Source: Bdellovibrio svalbardensis (GTDB lineage Bacteria; Bdellovibrionota; Bdellovibrionia; Bdellovibrionales; Bdellovibrionaceae). Taken from it: a stretch of DNA of 64,000 nucleotides. The stretch is from the NCBI RefSeq assembly GCF_029531655.1, contig NZ_JANRMI010000001.1, positions 1 to 64,000 on the forward strand, given 5' to 3'. Positions 26,810-36,710 of the stretch are shown here, in pieces; within the stretch, counting starts at the first letter, position 1, and each line of letters starts with the position of its first letter. Made by a program: the position numbers and the translations under genes. Below the pieces are notes generated by a model. The model had not been told where the DNA came from and did no database searches. It was given only the letters and a program-made list of their open reading frames with translations.

Positions 26810-29226
26810 TCTTCGCCTCCGGTCTTAACCGTGATATTTCCAAGGTCAATGACACTGTCTGGGCTCTCTTTAACTTGCACTGTTACAGAAGATAGGTCAG
26901 GACGATCTGTTACAATTCTATATTCGCCTGGTTCAAGACCTTCGATCAAGAAGCCACCCTCTTTGTTTGTAAAAAAGCTGTTGTCCACAAGGCGGCCCTT
27001 GGCATCTATGACATCTCCAGCAGCATAAGACAGCACTTCGCCATTTTCTTTAACGAGGCGCCCTTTCACCATCACTTTGTGTGTAAAGTTCAGCGAGATC
27101 AAGATACCGCTACGATATGTTGGCTGAATGCCGTAATACTCTTTTTCCAGCAAATAACCCGGGGGCAATGAAGTCGAATCTAAATTCACAAGGTATTTGT
27201 AGTAAGCTGTTTGATCTTTAAGAACCGTCGATGAACGAGGCCCCAACTGAGCTTCCCCGCGAGTCCCATTCGGATTGATGATCAGCTCTTGACCATCTGG
27301 AAAATTATTGGCAGCCACCAATACAAAACTATCCGTGATTGGTTGAGTAAAGGCCCCATGACTTCCGACCCAAGCAAAGCCCGTATTGATCCCAAGGGTG
27401 GTGATATTGTTGGTTGTACTGCCAATTTGGGTTGAGTATTGATCCAAGCGCAAACTCGCCGGCTGAGTAAAGTACTCTGCAGACAAGCTCTCTTGAGTGT
27501 TCATCTCGTTATTCTGTATCGACGCTGAAGCCCTGAAGTCATCATACTTCGAAAGATTATTTTTGCTTAGAGTGACATTGGAATTCTTTTGTTGAGAGTC
27601 ATAGAATGAACTTGCGCTGTACCGGCCCTGAAGTTCATTCCAGAAGAATGAAATGTAACCGCGATCATCCACAGCGTTATCCACAACCTTATTGTAACTC
27701 ACTTCGACGCGACAATTCCCTGCGAGAGGAAAAATGACGTTGGCGCGGTACAATCTTTGATCCGCGGTATTGCGCTGTTCAAGGTAGCTACCACCGATTC
27801 CGATAGTCCAATAAGATCCGGGACGGAAATTCAGTTGTCCGTCATAGCGACGTAGAAATGTTGAAGGCACCAGGTTGTTCGCCGATACCGGATTAAAATC
27901 CTGATCGTGATTTTCAGATTCCAAAGTCAAAGTGACAGGCATGTCCACACCGGCCATACGATCCAAAGTGCGGTACCTAAACTTCTCAGCATATCCCTTT
28001 TGACTGGAAGTCTGCGCCGAGTATGCCACGTCCGCAGAGAGATATCCCCAATTGGTGATTCCAGAAGCCTCAACACCCGTAAGCGATTGTGAAAGGTAAT
28101 TTTGATAATTAAATCCTACGGTCAGTTCATCAGAAAGACCCACGCGATGAAAGGCATTCGCAAAGACAGCATCTTTCACATAGGCGCGATCGGCACCTGA
28201 TTCAGTCCACGGAGCCCCCGCGCCATAAGAAAACTCCTGCACCCCTTTGGGAAGAATGCTGTTTTCAAATAAAACTGAAAAGTCGTAAATTTCTTCCTGG
28301 CCAAAATTATCGCGCACCTTAACTTTCACATTGTTCTGACCAATTGCCAGAGGGAAATCGCGAATGTTGAAGACCCCAGGGGCCAGACGCATTTGACTGT
28401 ACATGAAGCCGTTTACATACACTTCAACCTGCGATGGCCGTTTAATCACTATTTCTGTGGAACTGAGAGGGCGCAAAGTTTTATATGGCTGAATTCCAAA
28501 CTCTCGCACCAATGAGAATCCCGCCATATTGGGAGCCATTTGAAATCCCCGGGAAGTCAGAGTTAAATCACCCAAGGTATAGCGATTCATGCGCTGTTCA
28601 TCATCCCAACGAAGACGTGTGTCCTGTCGCTTCCAGGGATGGTCATCCTGCTCAAGGTAGTCCGCCATGCTTTCCAGAACGAAACCATGGATGTTTTCTA
28701 CAAAGTCGACGTGGCCGGAAAGAGGAAGCTTCTTATTTTCCGTATTCAATGACCCGTACTGATAAGACTGATTAAAACGAAAATTCAAATAACCACTTTG
28801 CTGACTGGGTCTTAAATATTTTTGATTTCCGTCATCGAAGTAGTTTAAGTCGACGTCGTTACTGCGACGATACTTTAACGGAAGATCCAGACGCAGCTCC
28901 AAATTGGCGTCGTTAAAATATGCTGAAACACCCGAGGCCTTCAGATCGCGCATCGTGATCACTCTCTCCGAGGTGACTTTCTGTTTCAAGTTGGCAAAAA
29001 GATCTTCCTTCATTCGCATTTGCAAAACCTGCAATAGAGGCTCTGCTTCTATTGAGAAATCACGATCTGTATCTCGTGGAAAAATCCAGGCTTCCTCGAT
29101 GACCGCTCCATCTATTACGATCGGCGCCACCACATAAGGCTTTGCCAAAGCAGGGCGAGGACCCACCGCTTGAGCCGCTAAACTAGATAGAAACACAAAT
29201 AGAAAAATAAAAGGCAGAATCCTCAA
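26806..29226 (-). CDS. Outer-membrane fimbrial usher (Csu/PapC-like)
   Basis: The 806-residue protein has a signal peptide, an N-terminal periplasmic domain, a long beta-barrel region and a C-terminal domain. Family marks include GDLTLTSRGFQMAPNMAGFSLVREFG, VEVYVNGFMYSQMRLAPGVFNIRDFPL and GQNNVKVKVRDNFGQE around the plug, and a C-terminal GRLVKENGEVLSYAAGDVIDAKGRLV region (each a part of longer motifs). Ushers take chaperone-subunit complexes and pass the growing pilus outward. It overlaps both neighbours by four bases, so chaperone, usher and tip are translated together. Confidence 0.93.
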   Translation of the reverse strand: MRILPFIFLFVFLSSLAAQAVGPRPALAKPYVVAPIVIDGAVIEEAWIFPRDTDRDFSIEAEPLLQVLQMRMKEDLFANLKQKVTSERVITMRDLKASGVSAYFNDANLELRLDLPLKYRRSNDVDLNYFDDGNQKYLRPSQQSGYLNFRFNQSYQYGSLNTENKKLPLSGHVDFVENIHGFVLESMADYLEQDDHPWKRQDTRLRWDDEQRMNRYTLGDLTLTSRGFQMAPNMAGFSLVREFGIQPYKTLRPLSSTEIVIKRPSQVEVYVNGFMYSQMRLAPGVFNIRDFPLAIGQNNVKVKVRDNFGQEEIYDFSVLFENSILPKGVQEFSYGAGAPWTESGADRAYVKDAVFANAFHRVGLSDELTVGFNYQNYLSQSLTGVEASGITNWGYLSADVAYSAQTSSQKGYAEKFRYRTLDRMAGVDMPVTLTLESENHDQDFNPVSANNLVPSTFLRRYDGQLNFRPGSYWTIGIGGSYLEQRNTADQRLYRANVIFPLAGNCRVEVSYNKVVDNAVDDRGYISFFWNELQGRYSASSFYDSQQKNSNVTLSKNNLSKYDDFRASASIQNNEMNTQESLSAEYFTQPASLRLDQYSTQIGSTTNNITTLGINTGFAWVGSHGAFTQPITDSFVLVAANNFPDGQELIINPNGTRGEAQLGPRSSTVLKDQTAYYKYLVNLDSTSLPPGYLLEKEYYGIQPTYRSGILISLNFTHKVMVKGRLVKENGEVLSYAAGDVIDAKGRLVDNSFFTNKEGGFLIEGLEPGEYRIVTDRPDLSSVTVQVKESPDSVIDLGNITVKTGGED

Positions 29227-29957
29227 TCACCAAGCTCCGCAAACTCAAGCTCTGCTTTTACACCTTGAGGAATTTCTTTGGATAAAGTCAGAGTGACAGT
29301 CTTTTCGGTCTTAGCCAAAAGATTCAAACCCTCAAATTCTTTGGGATCGGCGATTTCCATCACGATTTTATTGCCAGAAACAAGTTTCAACTTTTTTGTG
29401 TGAATCACCTTGTGAGCCGTGCCTTCATTGACCAAAGTCACCAGCACTTTTTTCGGGCCAAGTACTTTGGTCTCTTTCACTCTCACCTTGGCTGCGGCAT
29501 TGCCGGGAGTGACGTAAGCGGATGCTACATATTGCAGAAGAAAATTCAGACTGACGCCGGGTTTTTTGGATTTTGCATTTTGCTCTTTAAATTCAACGGG
29601 AATTTGTGAAACAACGATGCGATATGATTTCTCATCGTCTCCTTTAAATTCCCCGGCCCAAGTGACGCGTACATTTCTTTTTTCGTTGGGAAGCAGAACC
29701 ACCTGTTCAGGATAAACATTAAAGTCCGAACTCTTAACTCGAACCTCTTCCCCTTTGGCGTCCACCCCACGCGTGAAAACCTCTATCTGCACAGGAATCT
29801 TTTCGGAATCTGGATTTTCCAAAGTCAAAACCTGCGTCGATTTGCTTCCTGAAGGCGCAAAATAGATCACCATCGGTGACATCTTAAATGCGTAAGAAAA
29901 GACCGGAAATAAGAAAAGAAACGATATAAAAAAGAGTCTTAAAAACTTTCTTTGCAT
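29223..29957 (-). CDS. Periplasmic pilus chaperone (PapD/CsuC-like)
   Basis: The 244-residue product has a signal peptide and two Ig-like domains. MSPMVIYFAPSGSKSTQVLTLEN and PNEKRNVRVTW are the typical N-domain strands of PapD-type chaperones; the C-domain ends VKAELEFAELGD. It would stabilise the pilins by donating a strand and deliver them to the usher. No Shine-Dalgarno sequence is seen before the ATG. It is the first gene of the three-gene operon. Confidence 0.92.
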   Translation of the reverse strand: MQRKFLRLFFISFLFLFPVFSYAFKMSPMVIYFAPSGSKSTQVLTLENPDSEKIPVQIEVFTRGVDAKGEEVRVKSSDFNVYPEQVVLLPNEKRNVRVTWAGEFKGDDEKSYRIVVSQIPVEFKEQNAKSKKPGVSLNFLLQYVASAYVTPGNAAAKVRVKETKVLGPKKVLVTLVNEGTAHKVIHTKKLKLVSGNKIVMEIADPKEFEGLNLLAKTEKTVTLTLSKEIPQGVKAELEFAELGD

Positions 29958-30055
29958 ATAGATATAAGTTAGAGCACCGCAAAGAGATCGGATATCGGTA
30001 AAGAATGGGTTAAGACAATCTGGCCTTAAGGACTTATCCGTGGGAATGCATGCAA

Positions 30056-30280
30056 CTAAGGAGCCGTGGCACTTACGACGGAAGCCGGTCCTCTGCGAGT
30101 CATTTGGATTTTAAGCTTATCAGGAGAGTTCTGTTTGATGGCGACTTTGCCTGCAGATGAAGCCTTTATTTCAATATCTCCACGCAATGGAACTGTGCCC
30201 GCAATAAACAAACTTTTTGAGTTTGCCTGTGCGGTCAAAGAACCTACTAAAATTGCTGTGAACAATATCGCGAGCCTCAT
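30056..30280 (-). CDS. Small exported protein, pilin-like N-terminal strand
   Basis: The 74-residue product has a clear signal peptide (MRLAILFTAILVGSLTAQA) and about 52 mature residues. The mature start LFIAGTVPLRGDIEIKA has the same pattern as the first strand of the SCPU pilin (TISGVVTAVTELEV), but the rest of the domain is missing, so it may be a remnant or a stand-alone donor strand. It lies 98 nt upstream of the chaperone gene on the same strand. The site AGGA before the start ATG is inside a perfect hairpin (30281-30300). Confidence 0.65.
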   Translation of the reverse strand: MRLAILFTAILVGSLTAQANSKSLFIAGTVPLRGDIEIKASSAGKVAIKQNSPDKLKIQMTRRGPASVVSATAP

Positions 30281-30300
30281 AGTCTTCCTATCGGAAGACT
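30281..30300 (-). promoter_or_regulatory. Hairpin with the ribosome binding site of the small exported protein
   Basis: Perfect 8-bp stem agtcttcc / ggaagact around a four-base loop, directly before the start codon of the 74-residue gene and 12 nt after the kinase stop codon. The 3' arm on the minus strand includes AGGA. It may block translation, or serve as an mRNA end structure for the kinase operon; there is no T-run. Confidence 0.5.
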
Positions 30301-30311
30301 AGACTAAAGCT

Positions 30312-32279
30312 TTAGGACGTTAGTTGGGGATGCTTATCTTGTACTGGTGGGTAAACTGGGATAATTACAATAAATTCAGTACCTACGCCCACTTGTGATC
30401 GCACCTGAATCTCTCCGCCGTGATTTTGAACAATGCCGTATGAAATACTTAAGCCCAACCCTGTACCTTGTCCCACGCCTTTAGTCGTGAAGAATGGATC
30501 AAAGATCTTCTCAAGAGTTTCCGCGCTCATGCCCTTGCCACTGTCTTGAACTGAGATTTGCACCCAACCCGTTTTATCTTTCGAACCTTTATAATCTTTC
30601 AACGCCATCGTTGAAATCCACACATGCCCCTGCCCGTCGATGGCCTGAACTGCGTTGGAAAGAATGTTCATAAAGACCTGATTCACTTGGCTCGCATAAC
30701 AATGCACCAACGGTGTTGGTTCATACTGTCTGTGGATTTCAATACGATTTTTAATTTCACCCTGCAAAAGATTAAGAGTGGTATCAAGACTTTGATGAAC
30801 ATCAATCTCTTGCAACTTCGCTTCTTCCAAGCGTGAGAAATTGCGCAAGCCTAAGACGATATCGCGAGTTCGGCGAGCTCCGTCCTGACAGGAAGAAACC
30901 AGTTTCGGCAAATCTTTTACGATATAGTCGAACTCGTATTCCTCTTTTAAGGCTGTTAGCTTCTTAGGATCTTTTTCTGCGACATCCGCAATCTCAATCA
31001 GCTTTTCCGAGTAGTCTTGAAGATGAGTCATGTTGCTGTAGATAAAGCCAATCGGATTATTCAGCTCATGAGCCACACCAGCAACAAGTTGCCCCAGGCT
31101 GACCATCTTCGCTGAATGAACCAGTTTTGTCTGAGTGTCTTTAAGCTCTTTATTTGCTGACTCAAGTTCTGTGATTTTTTTGCGAAGATCCGATCGGGCA
31201 GTCCAAATCTTCTTACTCATCTCGTTAAAGCTTTCGGTCAACAGACCAATCTCAGTGTCATTCTTCACTGGAATTGTGACTGCCTGCTCTTGGGATTCGA
31301 AAGACTGAAGAGCTTCCACAAGATCATAAAGTGGTTTAAGCACCCAACTTGAAGTCACCAGGATTGTCAGAATAAGCAAAACAACGACAGCTCCGACGAC
31401 AGTCATGAAGGTGTAGTTAACGTTTTTCAAGACGGCAATCGCTTCAGATTTAGAGGCGCCTAGAGCGACGTAAAATTTCGTAATACCCCAATCAAGTGGG
31501 TAAACCAAAAATCCGTAGGGATTTCCACGCACATTCAAATCAAAGAAGGGCTCTGCACCTGGTCGGAAATAATTTTTAAAGAAATCTTTTTTGTAGAGAT
31601 AAAAGTCAGGATGACTTGCGACAACCACTTGGCCGTTATCTTTAAAAAGAATCAACTCCAATTTCAATCTATTCTTAATTTTTGAAAGAAAGTCTTTATT
31701 CAAATCGACGATTTGTTCGATATAACCCACAGTGCGCCCGCCAGCAGCCGTCACTTTTGAGATCAAAATCAAATTGAGCTTTTGGTTTTCAGTAAATTCC
31801 GCAAGACTGATTTCTTTACTGTCTTTCAAATCCGCCATGTACTTCGCTGACAGAAAAACCGCATCTTGGACAGGAACAAAACTTCGGACGTTTTCTTTGT
31901 CATCTTTGAAGACAGACGCCAGCATGCGACCTTCTCTATCAAAGAACGTTAGGCTGGAAATCCCATCGGATTTTAACCATCCGGAAGAGAGTCCTTTAAG
32001 AGTCGCGCCATCGCCTATCGAGATATGGTAGGTTAGACTTGGATCCCGAACATAACGATCTCTTTTTTGCAGAAGATTCGTTTTATAGTCATTAAGGATG
32101 ATTCCAATTTCACGGGCGTTTCCACTCAAGCGCTGAGAAAGCTCATGGTCGATGGCCTTTTCATACTTGATCATGGAGTATCCGGTAACGAAGGCCAAAG
32201 GAACAACGGAGAATAGGACGAACCAAACGATTAGAATCGTTCTTAATGATCGCTTAGGTTTACGTCTTGATGTTTTCAC
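30312..32279 (-). CDS. Membrane sensor histidine kinase
   Basis: The 655-residue kinase has a membrane helix at 12-35, an extracytoplasmic sensor region of about 250 residues with dCache-like character ([31 protein letters not shown]), a second helix at 289-312, a HAMP segment to about 366, a coiled coil, the phospho-acceptor His404 ([13 protein letters not shown]) and a complete ATPase domain: [35 protein letters not shown]. It overlaps the upstream anti-sigma-like gene by four bases (ATGA). No response regulator is adjacent. It is tied by operon structure to the sigma-like pair and mreB. Confidence 0.95.
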   Translation of the reverse strand: MKTSRRKPKRSLRTILIVWFVLFSVVPLAFVTGYSMIKYEKAIDHELSQRLSGNAREIGIILNDYKTNLLQKRDRYVRDPSLTYHISIGDGATLKGLSSGWLKSDGISSLTFFDREGRMLASVFKDDKENVRSFVPVQDAVFLSAKYMADLKDSKEISLAEFTENQKLNLILISKVTAAGGRTVGYIEQIVDLNKDFLSKIKNRLKLELILFKDNGQVVVASHPDFYLYKKDFFKNYFRPGAEPFFDLNVRGNPYGFLVYPLDWGITKFYVALGASKSEAIAVLKNVNYTFMTVVGAVVVLLILTILVTSSWVLKPLYDLVEALQSFESQEQAVTIPVKNDTEIGLLTESFNEMSKKIWTARSDLRKKITELESANKELKDTQTKLVHSAKMVSLGQLVAGVAHELNNPIGFIYSNMTHLQDYSEKLIEIADVAEKDPKKLTALKEEYEFDYIVKDLPKLVSSCQDGARRTRDIVLGLRNFSRLEEAKLQEIDVHQSLDTTLNLLQGEIKNRIEIHRQYEPTPLVHCYASQVNQVFMNILSNAVQAIDGQGHVWISTMALKDYKGSKDKTGWVQISVQDSGKGMSAETLEKIFDPFFTTKGVGQGTGLGLSISYGIVQNHGGEIQVRSQVGVGTEFIVIIPVYPPVQDKHPQLTS

Positions 32280-33247
32280 TTTTTAGCTTCATCCACAGTC
32301 AGAATCAGACGAATGATTCCGTCAGGCATCACACGCGGATGTTTTTCTTTTCCGATGTGAACCTTCCCGTAGGTCGCAAGATAGTTTGAAAGTTCCTGAT
32401 ATTTCGCCTGAGGAATTGTGAAGTGATAGTACATTGACTTGGATGTCTTCTGCCAACCAAGCTCTACCCCACCGGCTTTACGACCGCCCAATTCAATAAT
32501 TTTATCGGTGATCTTAGGGCCGACTACCGCCAGGTTGGTCACCCCGATATCACCACGGAAAAGAAATCCACCAGAACCCGCAGGCGCAATATCAGATTTC
32601 TCTTCTTCCATCTTTGCCACCGCGGTCGGTGACGGAGCTGGAGTCGGAACTGCTTTCACTGGAACCGCAGGTGCCGCCGGAACTTTCGCTGCTGTTGCGG
32701 CAGGCTTTGGAGTTGGCGTCACCAAAGGTTTCGCCGTCTTAGCATCTTCATCCACAAATTGTGGTTTTTCCTCAATCGGCTGTTGAGCTGTTTCGGTTTT
32801 AGAAACTTCCGCCAACACAACTTCTTTAGAACCGGTCGAAATACCCATGTTCAAAAGTTTCTGCCACGGAGCAATCGTCAGAACGGAAACAATCACCGCA
32901 ACCACGACAAGAGCTTCAAGACCCCACTTCAAACCTTGAGGCCATTTGTCGAAGTTCGACTTCTGCATCAACGTTGTAAGATAAGTCGACGTGGTATTGA
33001 TTTGTTCAATGATTGGTTGAGAAACGATGGTGTTAGCCAACTGACTTGCGTAGGCATCTCCATTTTGGATTTTATTAAGATCCAACTGTGCATCACGAGA
33101 GTATTTAACATGATCAGCAACTGCGCTTGAGCGCTCCTCATCGAGCATCCCAGAGAGATAGTCATAAAGAAGCTCATGCCCGATAAAGGGAGAAATCTCC
33201 CTCTTGCCTTTTTTTGAGAACGGAATCTTATTTTCCTGCTGAGCCAT
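32276..33247 (-). CDS. Anti-sigma-factor-like membrane protein without zinc cysteines
   Basis: The 323-residue product has an N-terminal helical segment (residues 24-55, HELLYDYLSGMLDEERSSAVADHVKYSRDA) laid out like the zinc-binding anti-sigma domain, but the HxxxCxxC positions read HVKYSRDA, so zinc binding is lost. A single membrane helix lies at 109-127, followed by a Pro/Ala/Lys-rich linker (170-215) and a C-terminal domain ending in [11 protein letters not shown]. It overlaps the sigma-like gene by 20 nt and the kinase gene by four. Membrane-bound sequestration of the neighbouring sigma factor is inferred from pattern and context. Confidence 0.75.
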   Translation of the reverse strand: MAQQENKIPFSKKGKREISPFIGHELLYDYLSGMLDEERSSAVADHVKYSRDAQLDLNKIQNGDAYASQLANTIVSQPIIEQINTTSTYLTTLMQKSNFDKWPQGLKWGLEALVVVAVIVSVLTIAPWQKLLNMGISTGSKEVVLAEVSKTETAQQPIEEKPQFVDEDAKTAKPLVTPTPKPAATAAKVPAAPAVPVKAVPTPAPSPTAVAKMEEEKSDIAPAGSGGFLFRGDIGVTNLAVVGPKITDKIIELGGRKAGGVELGWQKTSKSMYYHFTIPQAKYQELSNYLATYGKVHIGKEKHPRVMPDGIIRLILTVDEAKK

Positions 33248-33698
33248 GCTTTAGTTTACTCACACCTTGGGTCATCGTTCCTAGTTTGCGTAAAGATCTT
33301 CCAAGACGATAACGAATCGTGCCTGAAGTGATCCCCAGCCCCTCTGAGATATCTTGATCATCAATTTTTAAAATTTTAGACCAAATAACTGTTAAAAGCT
33401 CGTCTTCAGAAGCAGTCTTCTGAAATTCACGCCATGGGCCTAGATCGACACCCTCTGGAACAAGCCAGCCGGATTCGACGGTGGTGTTAGGACGTCCACG
33501 TGCTACGCGCACTTTGAACTTATCCCAAACAGCTTTGGTTGCGGAAACCAAAGCCACTGAGTTTTTAATTTCTGGATTTCGTTTTTTCTTGTCTAGACAA
33601 ACGGCTAGGGCTTGAGTCGAAGCCTCGATCGCCTTTTTATCATCTAGCAAAGCAAAGTAGAAGAAGAGTGCGATCGATTGAATGTCAGCTTCGGTCAT
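33228..33698 (-). CDS. Divergent ECF-type sigma factor
   Basis: The 156-residue product ends with a good sigma region 4 helix-turn-helix: SEDELLTVIWSKILKIDDQDISEGLGITSGTIRYRLGRSLRKLG (shown here by its key parts). The N-terminal part (ALFFYFALLDDKKAIEASTQALAVCLDK) resembles the helices of region 2 but is weakly conserved. Length is slightly short for an ECF factor. It begins 10 nt after the mreB stop codon without a clear ribosome binding site, and overlaps the anti-sigma-like gene by 20 nt. Promoter targets are unknown; envelope or shape stress is a natural guess. Confidence 0.75.
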   Translation of the reverse strand: MTEADIQSIALFFYFALLDDKKAIEASTQALAVCLDKKKRNPEIKNSVALVSATKAVWDKFKVRVARGRPNTTVESGWLVPEGVDLGPWREFQKTASEDELLTVIWSKILKIDDQDISEGLGITSGTIRYRLGRSLRKLGTMTQGVSKLKHGSAGK

Positions 33699-33708
33699 AT
33701 AATAGATA

Positions 33709-34788
<1,080 letters not shown>

Positions 34789-34809
34789 CTAATATCTGTT
34801 AACAGCTCA

Positions 34810-34838
34810 AGTCTAGGTATAATGAAAACCAGAGTCAA
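34810..34838 (-). promoter_or_regulatory. Promoter of mreB
   Basis: On the minus strand TTGACT and TAGACT are separated by 17 bp, with the -10 box about 58 bp before the mreB start. Confidence 0.6.
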
Positions 34839-34864
34839 TGCGGATATTTAGGCCCACCAGTGAG

Positions 34865-35905
34865 TTATTTTGACGCAGGAGCACAACTAAGGACTATGTT
34901 TATCCCTGAATCTCGCGAACTAAATCGAATCTCCAGACCTTCATTCAGTGTGCTTTCAGCCCTCATAGATTTGTCATAGTCGAGGTCTGCAATCTCCAAC
35001 TCCACTTTCTCGTCTTGCCCATTCATCGCGGGTTTCAGACGCAAGGAGATGTTTTCAGAAGCGCTATTTCCGAAGATCTGTTTGGACGTTTCGGAGCGCA
35101 TGTCCCAGTTCACCAGCTCTTCCCGAGGGTTGCGATTGCCGTCCGATTTATAGGTACAGCGCACCTGGTGAAGATCTACTTTGGGTTTTTTAAATGAGCT
35201 GTCGCTCATGCAAACAACCTGGGTTTCCTGCTGGGCACTCTCATTTTGCACAAACAATGAGATTTGCGAGCCTAAGTTACTACGCACCAAGTAGGCATCG
35301 CTGCCATTGCCTTGAACCAGACCCACAACACCCTCCGCCGGAAGATTTCGTTGAGAGGCGTTCATGGTGAACTTTGCTCGCCCAAAGGTTGCGGAGATGG
35401 TTCCAAGAATGTCGTAAGAACGATCTGCACGGCCATCCCAGAAAATGTCGCGAATCACTTGGCGATTTCTTGGATTGAACGGGTTCAAGCTCTGCAACAA
35501 AGTGCGATCCTTAAGATCACTACCATTCACCACACAACGAGCGGAGTTCATGATATTCATCGTTCCCGGCTGAATCACCGTCCCACCGTTCACACACAAG
35601 CGATTGAAGGCCGCGACACGAAGCTCGCGCGCGCAGTTGTTGTTAAGGGCGTCATTCAGCATGGCATCACAATAGCCTTTTACGCTGGTGAATTCGCGTC
35701 GCCCCGTCGAGCAGGTATTTGTTGAAAATTGATAGGTATATTTTCCGTTAACCACTGGAATTGTGTTCGGGGTTGTCGGAGTCGTCGTGGTTGGAGTCGC
35801 CACCGGCGAAGGCACTGGAGTTGCCCCACTTCCGCCGCCACCATTGGAGCAAGCGGCAATGGAAAGAGAGAGCATCGCAAAAGTTATTTTCAATGTGCTT
35901 TTCAT
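34865..35905 (-). CDS. Lipoprotein of unknown function
   Basis: The 346-residue product has a lipobox IAAC at Cys19, a Gly run, and a Pro/Thr-rich linker to about residue 50. The rest is a globular part with about eight cysteines (NTCSTGRREFTSVKGYC, NNCARELRVAAFNRLC, RCVVNG and others), which suggests disulfide bonds. I do not recognise a family. It is 15 nt downstream of the exported protein at 35921 on the same strand, so they form an operon. Confidence 0.78.
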   Translation of the reverse strand: MKSTLKITFAMLSLSIAACSNGGGGSGATPVPSPVATPTTTTPTTPNTIPVVNGKYTYQFSTNTCSTGRREFTSVKGYCDAMLNDALNNNCARELRVAAFNRLCVNGGTVIQPGTMNIMNSARCVVNGSDLKDRTLLQSLNPFNPRNRQVIRDIFWDGRADRSYDILGTISATFGRAKFTMNASQRNLPAEGVVGLVQGNGSDAYLVRSNLGSQISLFVQNESAQQETQVVCMSDSSFKKPKVDLHQVRCTYKSDGNRNPREELVNWDMRSETSKQIFGNSASENISLRLKPAMNGQDEKVELEIADLDYDKSMRAESTLNEGLEIRFSSRDSGINIVLSCAPASK

Positions 35906-35920
35906 GGTGACCTCCGGGAA

Positions 35921-36433
35921 CTATTTTTGACAAGTGAACTGTGCCGACGCCAAAGTCGCTACCAACAAAGCTTTCGCCTTATTTTGCGCTTTTACGCTGA
36001 CCAATTCGTTGCCATCATATCTCAAACCAATTTGAATAATCATTTTAAGACCTTTCAAAGACTCTCCTGTCTGTGGAAGATCATTCGTATCCAGTTTAAA
36101 AGTTTCACCATTCGAAAAAATGTTCTCCGAATGAGTGAAATAGGAATACATACCCTTACTCTCTTCAGCGATGCCCAGGACCTCACCGCCACCTTTTTCG
36201 CGAATCTCAGTTCGCGGGCCATAGCCATCGCTTTTTTCTGCGATAATTTCAAAAACCTGGGAAGCACCCTCAAGAATAACGCTTTTTAAGAGGTCACCCT
36301 CTCTCACAATCTTCACCGCACAGGCTTTTCCATCAATGCCGATGCCTTTCATAACTTGCGTTTGCTCCGCAGCCACACCCTTAAGGGAAAAAAGGATCCC
36401 GGCACACATCAGAACCAGCTTCGTTTTCTTCAT
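35921..36433 (-). CDS. Exported protein of unknown function
   Basis: The 170-residue product has a signal peptide (MKKTKLVLMCAGILFSLKGVAA) and a short mature domain with IDGKACAVKIVREGDLLKSVILEG and a C-terminal Cys. ATG at 36433 has AGGAG five bases upstream; the longer frame to 36658 is rejected. No family assigned. It is the first gene of a two-gene operon with the lipoprotein at 34865. The 277-bp space between it and the gene at 36711 shows no further gene. Confidence 0.72.
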   Translation of the reverse strand: MKKTKLVLMCAGILFSLKGVAAEQTQVMKGIGIDGKACAVKIVREGDLLKSVILEGASQVFEIIAEKSDGYGPRTEIREKGGGEVLGIAEESKGMYSYFTHSENIFSNGETFKLDTNDLPQTGESLKGLKMIIQIGLRYDGNELVSVKAQNKAKALLVATLASAQFTCQK

Positions 36434-36710
36434 AGTTTCTCCTGTACGTTCAAGAATGGGTTTACTTCCTAATCGGAATGCAGATATGCCACTTTCATTC
36501 CACCCCCTCAGCGCCATGGCGAGACGGTCATGTGATTTTAGGGCAGCCTCAGGTGTCGATGAACTAGACAAGGGCCACAAAGGGGCACCCCGAAATAAGC
36601 GCGGATGCAACAATACTTCCGTAGAGATTTTGATTTTCCAATACAGATTGGGACCCAAGCAGCTATAAACTGGTAGCTATTAACTGACCCTCAGAATAGG
36701 ACCTCATCAA

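Noticed and set aside
29958-30000. Leaderless promoter for the pilus chaperone (TATATC before the ATG)
   Set aside because: A -10-like box is present, but no -35 match at 15-18 bp; evidence too weak to annotate.
32601-32730. Low-complexity tandem repeat (Pro/Ala/Lys codons)
   Set aside because: It is the coding sequence of the periplasmic linker of the anti-sigma-like protein, with no exact repeat unit.
35729-36289. 186-codon open frame on the plus strand
   Set aside because: Antisense to two exported proteins with good starts and signal peptides.
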